In this document: one piece after another, positions 57,898 to 64,000 of the stretch
How positions within the stretch are numbered: the stretch's first letter is position 1
Layout of the letters: each line of letters begins with the position of its first letter
Origin: Clavulina sp. PMI_390
Lineage: Eukaryota > Basidiomycota > Agaricomycetes > Cantharellales > Hydnaceae
Assembly: GCA_015039315.1 (NCBI GenBank)
Contig: WIDE01000014.1
Span: 281,093-345,092 of the forward strand
Length of the DNA stretch: 64,000 bases
Direction of reading: 5' to 3'
The notes under the pieces: generated by a model
What the model saw: the letters and a program-made list of their open reading frames with translations, nothing else
What the model was told of the DNA's origin: nothing
Database searches by the model: none
Made by a program: the position numbers and the translations under genes

Positions 57898-58060
57898 TGC
57901 TTGATCGTTCCAGCGACTGCGTGAAAGAATGTAAAAAGTAAGGGATCGAGCAAGGAATCCGGACCAGCCGGTAGCAAGAACAAGGAGAACGAAGGGGGCG
58001 CGAGGGGAAACCAGAAGAGGATTAATGGTCGCTCTTGTGAAGGACAGATCTTTATATGCC
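57898..58060 (-). promoter_or_regulatory. promoter of secreted gene B with conserved block and TATA box
   Basis: This is the counterpart of the gene A promoter: an identical 56-bp block at 57898-57953 and a minus-strand TATA (GGCATATAAAG) at 58060-58050, about 250 bp from the ATG. Both copies are therefore probably expressed under similar control. Confidence 0.6.
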
Positions 58061-58385
58061 AAGTGCTCGGCTGGCGGTAATGAATTGGGTGGGATCAGTT
58101 GTTATGGAATGTGCGTGTGCACGTAATCTGGTCTCGCCGGGCTTATGATGGTTCCAAAAGGAGACGGGTATCCATCGCGAACAAACGATATCAGCCGCGC
58201 CTTGTGGTCGCATTTGCGCAGGCTGAAAGTTGGTTGGTAGGTTCAAAGGGTTTGCGCATATTGACAGTTGTGAATCGTGTATGTTACTTGATCGACGTCG
58301 CCACGGAATAAGCAGTGCCAATCCTTGGCATGGCAAGTAGCATCAAATGGCAAACCATCAGCGAATTGTGAAAACCGATGCTGGC

Positions 58386-59056
58386 TTGCCTCCAAATCAT
58401 TTGGGAAGATCTACTGCGTACTGACACTCATCCCAGACCTCTGTCCCTGATCGGCTGACGAAAACCAGTGTAGCATTCCATTGCTGCCATGGAGTCCCAG
58501 TCATGGCAACCAGTCGCTGCAGGTACGGATTTAGCCTTCAAAAAGCAGAAACGGACCCGAAAGCGGCTTGACTAGTTGGGGTAACCATCACCGAGGTGTA
58601 CCAAGTTTACGGTCCTTAACCATCGCACTAGCAACGCTTCATATCAAACTACGGGCAACCAATTCGTGGTTCATACCAAAGGGGGAACGTCGGCAGGTTG
58701 TCGGACAAGGGATTTTAATAGCCCCTAAATTTAGATGGTCAGGAAGGCTCGAAAACATGGGGTGGGAGGAGATAGTGAAGAGAATCCATCTTCGAGGCGA
58801 CCACTGAGCAGCACCCTACGAGAATGAAAGACGTCACGAGGCATCGAGGGGTGATTTGCTAATTCCAAAAGCCCGCTGAGGCAACCTTCGTCAACCATTG
58901 ATGGAAAATCGCTCAGCTTTTGGGCTCGTAAATATCCACGCTGAGAGCGTTTTGGGGCTTCCATAGTGTCTAAAAAAAGACCTGCACAATGTCATGGCAC
59001 TGATTAATTTGCATAACGTAGACAACGCGCTGAGATGGAGGAGATAGGGTCGAATA
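58386..59056. other. intergenic
   Basis: About 670 bp between the duplicated unit and the acyl-CoA dehydrogenase stop. I see no exon or repeat that I can support. Confidence 0.4.
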
Positions 59057-61490
59057 CTATAGTCTAACGTTCTCAGGCATGAATCGCATGGCTTGTCGGA
59101 CGCCGAGATCTCCCAAGACATCTTCGGCTGGACATCGAGTCACAGGAAACAAAGGTTAACGGAGTGTTATGGCAAGGAACGGTGATGTCGGAGAGTCTGC
59201 TTACCTCCTCCTAACAACGAATCGAATGTTATTGTCCGGTGATAGTGCTCAACGAACCGGCCCATGCCGGACTGGGTGATAGCTAGATAATATGAACGCC
59301 CATACATTCAGCAGGGATCTAACGCGTAGGGCGACAACAATGGCTTTACCTCGTCCTCCATATATTTGGACGGCATCTTTAGCCGTTTGCTGAGCCATTT
59401 GAGTGCACGTCATCTTGAGGAAAGAGATTGGGCTAAGATGGAGGGAGCGGTTGATCCGATCAGCAACCGGCTTGTGCTCCGATGTCCATGAGGGACGACC
59501 GAGTAATATAGCACATACCCGGCCAACTGCTTCGACATCTCGCGATATGACATGTGTGTCATCTGATACGTGATGTGCTCTGATGGTGTTTCGACGTTGC
59601 ATACGAATAGGATCGTTAGCATTTTCCTGCACCTAGAGTAATGGACCACTTACCGAGCCATGTTTGCACGGCCTCGGCTCGCGAGATCATTTGAGCAAGC
59701 TTGGAACGAATAACGGCTTGTTCAATCAATGGCTTCCCAAAGACTTTCCGCTGGCACGCCCACTTGAAGCAATCCTCCGTTACTAGTCGCTGAGCTCGGG
59801 CACTGCTGCAGCACATGGTCCATCTACATTGGAAGGCAGCGCTTTCAGCAAATGTCAGGTGTGCACTGACAAAACAGACTTGCCGCTCATGATTGAAGTT
59901 GCTGAGCATCACAAGCAGACCCGCATCGACCTCGCCAACGGTGTTCTCTACAGGCACCTTGACGTTGTCGAAGGTGACGTAGGCAGTACCGGCAACAGTC
60001 GAGTAGGAGGTCTTCAATTGCTTTGTCTCGACTCCTTCCGACCTCTCAATGAGGATTACGGTAAACCCGCCATCTGTCCGGCACCCAGTAGTGAAGTAAT
60101 CGCTAAAGTGGCCATTGGTGATCCATCTAGTACAAATGCCATTAGTGACATCGACAAGAACAAGCCAGCTATTGGGATAGCCCACTTTTTGGTACCGTTC
60201 ACAATCCAATGCTTCCCGTCCTCAGTAAGCACCGCGCTAGTCTTGATCCCGCCGACATCACTGCCAGCAAAAGGCTCGGAGACAGCCAAAGATATGAATT
60301 TCTTCCCCGCTAGCACATCAGGGACGATCCTACGCTTCAGCTCATCTGAGCCAAAGTTTAGAATCGGAGGCAGTCCGATAACAGAGCCGGCGAGGAGGCC
60401 ATCACCGTACCCACGGGCGCCAATACGGACTAGCTCTTGGGTGATGACGAGTTCGTGGAAATAGTCATACTAGACGACCACTTTCGTTAGCATAGCGATA
60501 AATAGAGCAAAGGCTAAATCGCTACCTCTTCTGGCTGGATAATACCGTCGAAAAGCTTGTATCCTTTAAGATGCTTTCCAGGCCCAAGCCGCATTGCGTG
60601 TACCCCTTGTTCACTGTCAAGAAGTTTAGAGATGCAGACAAGAGCATCATCAAAAAATCCATCACGTACGCCAATTTGTCTAGAACTGATTGCGTGACGC
60701 GCTTTCCATCTATCTCTCGAGCCTGCGCATCCTCATACACGTACTCATCAACTAGCTTCCTCATTGCGAGTTGTACGCTTCGGTGACTCTGGACAGATTA
60801 TAGAGATAAGCACGCGGGACGAACGAATAATAGGGACACCCACATCCTTGTAATAGGGCGAATAGTAACCTAGACATCGAGAGCTGGATCAGCCAGTGGT
60901 GGGCTAAGGCCATGTAGTATCGCCACCCACCTTTCGTCAGCCAAGGAGCCTCCGCATAGGGGACGAGACTCAAGTCGCCCGGCTTTGGAGCAACGATTTC
61001 CTCTTTCTCTCCCTTGATTGTCCCGATTTGTAGTCGCGCATAATTCGGCTTGAGCAGGATTTCATGACGGTGAAGCCCAAAGAAAGATTCCGTGGCATCC
61101 TGTCCCGCTGTAGAGTATCGCCCATAAGCGCATTATGCGCGTCAGATATCGAAGGAGGTGAATAGGACCGGTCAGAGTGCGCGGGATGACGTAGTGCGGA
61201 TTCGAGGCTTACCGACTTCGGGGTCTTTCAGTACCGCGGCACCTCCTGGATGCATGTTCACAAACTTGGATAGGTTGAAGACTTTGGCATCGATGACGAC
61301 CCACTATCGATCCGTATTGCGTGTGTATTTTAAGAGGCAGTTGTTAAAGAGGCAGAGGAAGGAAAGCACCGTGAGCTTGCATCAAGAAACGCGTTGAGGT
61401 GGCCAAGGGCTGTCATCGAAGGCTTACCAGGTCTCCATCTTTGTTGTGAGCCTCTACCTCTTCGCGTGTGTATTCCTTGAGCTCTGGCAT
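59057..61490 (-). CDS. cytochrome b5-acyl-CoA dehydrogenase fusion protein
   Basis: ATG 61490 starts MPELKEYTREEVEAHNKDGD. The next exon gives WVVIDAKVFNLSKFVNMHPG with the heme-binding HPGG (GAAVLKDPEV). Then come GQDATESFFGLHRHEILLKP, a second conserved heme-ligand His region, and NYARLQIGTIKGEK. The dehydrogenase part has YEDAQAREIDGKRVTQSVLD, KFISLAVSEPFAGSDVGGIK, WIVNGTKKW then ITNGHFSDYFTTG, ILIERSEGVETKQLKTSYST, VTFDNVKVPVENTVGEVDAG, NFNHERQ, RKVFGKPLIEQAVIRSKLAQ, DAVQIYGGRAITQSGMGRFV and the end EDVLGDLGVRQAMRFMPENV. Such fusions are known in fungi; the substrate is unclear but a flavin-dependent acyl-CoA oxidation fed by or feeding cytochrome b5 is implied. Many short exons, GT-AG throughout. 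Stop at 59057-59059. Confidence 0.85.
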
Positions 61491-62980
61491 CGCCTTAAGT
61501 GCAAGTTTGGTTGAATCTCTGAGGGATTTGAGAGCGAGTACAACGTCTTGGGGGTGCGGATCCAAGGACGTTCACTTTCGGTTCCGGCTACTCCTGGGAT
61601 TGGTCCCGAGCGCTTATCGTGGCCCACCAATACATGTCGTGTGTATTCAGTTTCCCCAACGCTGTCATGACGTTTGGGAAAAATGGCAGAGGATAGGAGA
61701 GGCGTGGTGGTACTCATTTTCAAGCGACTGAAGATCCTTGTGACGCACGAGATGCATGAGCTGGAGTCGCGCCCCTTGAGGCCGACTGTGCTCGGCGCAG
61801 CGAGAGCCATCGGGAATACTCACTAAATGCAGAGTGCGAATAGGGTTCACCTCCTTCGCCGCCACGATATTACTCGAGATAGTCTTTCCTCCTATTGACA
61901 GATTTTCATGTACTAACGTGTCAATGACATGATGACCCCGGAATATTTTGCCCATACAGATAACTGAGCGGCACTGGAAAGGGCTCATGCGTAGAGACCG
62001 ATCGTTAGTTGCCATCGCTCCAACCAAATGTGTAGCTCGTATTTGCACCGATTTTCTCTCCCTTTTCCCTGCACGATTCACGTCTCACCTGCTCCAACAA
62101 TTTCCGTACGATTTGCTGAGAACGTATCAGATCTGAGAGGCGAGGGTGCGTTTTAACGCCATGGCTGGATGCTTTTTTGGTACGCCATGTGGCTCGAGAG
62201 ATCCCTCGGTCCGTGCGGGCCCGAGGGGTTGCGTCAAAGGCCATGGGAAGAGAGCTGACTTGCTTTAGCGCGTTAGGCTCAGGCTGTGAGGCGGTTTGTG
62301 GCAGCGACCACATGCTAGACTAGCGCCCGTTCACACGGTCGCAGAGACTGCGCGCCTCCATGCGTCTGTTCGTGCCGCCTGTCGCAGAGAGCTCGTGGTC
62401 GGTGATCGAGAGAGAAGAAAAATAGCTCTGGCAGCGCAGCTCTGTTGAACTAGTCATTCAACCATGGTGCGAACTGCGTATATGAAATCAAAGAACGGCA
62501 GATCATTGAACACTGCATCCGATTTCCACTTCCCTGCAACACCCATGCAGACCTCTTCCAGCGTGCCCCATTGTGTGCGACCAACAAACTGGAAAACGAT
62601 TACTCTACATGGTGTTCATCTCCGTAACGCCCCAGCTGTGCAGAGAACGGTTACAGAATTATCTCACCGGGCCTCCGCCCGGAACCCACTCCGTCGCTGA
62701 GAGGAGCTTGAAATGCCCGATCGCCGATGGGCTCATACGTAGTCGTCCACCCTGTCCGGGAGCACATGCACACACCAGAGGCAAATCTTCGTTCCTGACT
62801 AGCACCGTTTCCCACACTCCGAGATGGCATTTAAAGGTCGTCCGCACGCCCACAGTAAGTAAGCTTTTTATCTTCCTCTCCAAACTCGACGGCGCAGATC
62901 CATCGTCGTCGGCTAGCGTCAGGCGCATCCCTCGACCGCCCCCTACGCGAAGTTTGGATTGGCAGTAAATGAGCCCGAAT
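61491..62980. other. divergent intergenic region, no gene assigned
   Basis: About 1.5 kb between two start codons that point away from each other. Minus-strand frames around 61454-62313 are fairly long and partly regular, but resemble nothing I know, so they are left uncalled. Confidence 0.35.
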
Positions 62981-64000
62981 ATGGACAGCTGCTGGACATG
63001 CCGGATTCGCAAGAAAGGGGTCCGTCCACTCGCACCTTTTCAACATTGATACTCTCTGCGTTACATCTCACCCCACACTGCCTGACAGGACTGCCAGGGC
63101 CCTACGCCTCCATTGGGAGACTGCCTCAAATGTACTGAACTCAACATTGAGTGTCTGCAGGGATACGGGTCTCGTGTACCAGTGGAATATCGAGTACGTA
63201 CTTGCTCTCAGTTCCCGTCGGGCAGCTTATCAATTGAGCCCCCCGTTTATGCTCGTGTCCATTCCGCGTCAGAATCGTCGATTAGTCGATGAGATCACTC
63301 GATGGACGCGAACCCATAACTCGCGGTGGATGCCAGAACGGCTCAACATCAGCCGCATCATGCAACGATTAAAGTCGACTTCTAGAGACCCATCCTCTCC
63401 ATCACCCCAGCCTTCAACGTCTGCCTCAGGTGGGAGGTCTCCCACGAAGATGTCTAGGCAACCTGCCACAGACATGCCTCCTGCGGGCATTGGCGCACAA
63501 CCCAGTGGCTCTCGTGGCCTAGGTGAGTCAATCTTTGCACGAATTGGCATCACCGCCCGAGCTTCGCTTTCGATTTTTGACGGTATATAATTGCATCCTC
63601 CCAGCGAACGTTACGCCCGTCAAGATCGAAGAAGGCGTCGATTCTCCTCAAATTAATGACGCTGCCATGCTGTATTCCTTGGGTGAGCCACTTTTCACCC
63701 CATACAAGGCCGCCCACCCTTGAGCTCGGGCTATTTCAGAAGGCGCCTCTCAGCCGTGGAACAGCCATGGTTCAACTCGAGCATTTTCAACTCGTTCAGA
63801 CCCTCTTCCACGAGGTTCACAGTATGCACCATCCTTTCAGACCACATCATCGCTCGACTCGAGCTCCTTGATCACCTTGTCGGATGACACCGCCTCCATG
63901 AGTGCCCATAGTCTGCCATCCACACCACCTCTGCCGCAGGCGCCAACGAATCCAACTCCCTTTTCGGAATATCTTTATGATCACTTTCCATTCTCGGGAC
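62981..64000 (+). CDS. Zn(II)2Cys6 transcription factor, partial (runs off window)
   Basis: The fungal binuclear zinc cluster binds DNA, usually as a dimer at CGG triplets. Exon 1 (62981-63019) encodes MDSCWTCRIRKKG. Exon 2 (63089-63193) gives DCQGPTPPLGDCLKCTELNI then ECLQGYGSRVPVEYR. Together the six ligand cysteines are C-x2-C-x7-C-x9-C-x2-C-x6-C, with the first Cys four residues from the start, as in many basidiomycete members. The third spacing is one residue longer than the usual x6, which may mean a shifted splice site. Exon 3 (63273-63522) continues NRRLVDEITRWTRTHNSRWM then PERLNISRIMQRLK, followed by Ser/Pro-rich sequence. The regulatory domain lies beyond the window. Targets are unknown. 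Confidence 0.8.

Larger units (their letters stand above)
55500..58385. repeat. right unit of the tandem segmental duplication
   Basis: This unit carries the truncated CWC16 exon, secreted gene B and its upstream region in the same order and strand as the left unit. Identity is uneven: some blocks are perfect, intergenic parts are clearly diverged. That indicates an old duplication with later conversion or assembly mixing. Confidence 0.75.

Noticed and set aside
61665..62081. 139-residue minus-strand frame upstream of the acyl-CoA dehydrogenase
   Set aside because: Part of it looks constrained, but no conserved domain, exon chain or plausible start was found.

Overview
The window is nuclear DNA of a filamentous basidiomycete. 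Genes are densely packed on both strands and broken by many short (about 50-100 bp) GT-AG introns, and the products are typical eukaryotic chromatin, splicing, mitochondrial and secretory proteins. The style (multi-exon membrane-protein arrays, short N-terminal Zn2Cys6 regulators, Gln/Ser-rich proteins) suggests an Agaricomycete, possibly a Ceratobasidiaceae/Rhizoctonia relative. That placement is inference. Reading frames were joined by eye, so exon edges are reasoned rather than proven.

Layout. 1-5.3 kb: a minus-strand array of an unrecognised multi-spanning membrane protein, with one readable copy, one copy carrying an apparent 1-bp deletion and one degenerate 3' fragment. 5.7-16.6 kb: an ING-family PHD protein (minus) divergent from an AVL9 secretory protein (plus), then a SAGA-type ubiquitin protease UBP8 (minus) divergent from a small HIT-domain protein (plus). 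16.8-23.3 kb: mitochondrial ATP synthase subunit g, a predicted mitochondrial protein of unknown function, a DUF1275 membrane protein, a CCDC174-like protein, and the ITPase HAM1 divergent from it. 23.7-36.3 kb: a 1,309-residue Ser-rich coiled-coil protein, a protein with a C-terminal membrane anchor and a 3 x 37-residue repeat, a second protein with a C-terminal membrane anchor, and a MedA/DUF7082-like regulator. 36.8-42.1 kb: nucleolar NOM1/Sgd1 and a short-chain dehydrogenase. 44.0-52.2 kb: a large polyglutamine ARID protein (SWI1-like) and the splicing factor CWC16/CCDC130 (Saf4-like).

52.6-58.4 kb is the most unusual stretch. Two tandem genes for a secreted basidiomycete protein lie in a roughly 3-kb segmental duplication that also carried off the 5' end of CWC16. 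One copy holds a 295-base assembly gap, and the other holds a 178-bp block identical to the first. 59.1-64 kb: a cytochrome b5-acyl-CoA dehydrogenase fusion and the start of a Zn2Cys6 transcription factor cut by the window end.

Most genes are unrelated neighbours with housekeeping roles. Several touch chromatin (ING, UBP8, ARID/SWI1) or splicing (CCDC174, CWC16), but nothing shows that they form a functional cluster. The accessory parts are the membrane-protein array and the secreted-protein duplication.
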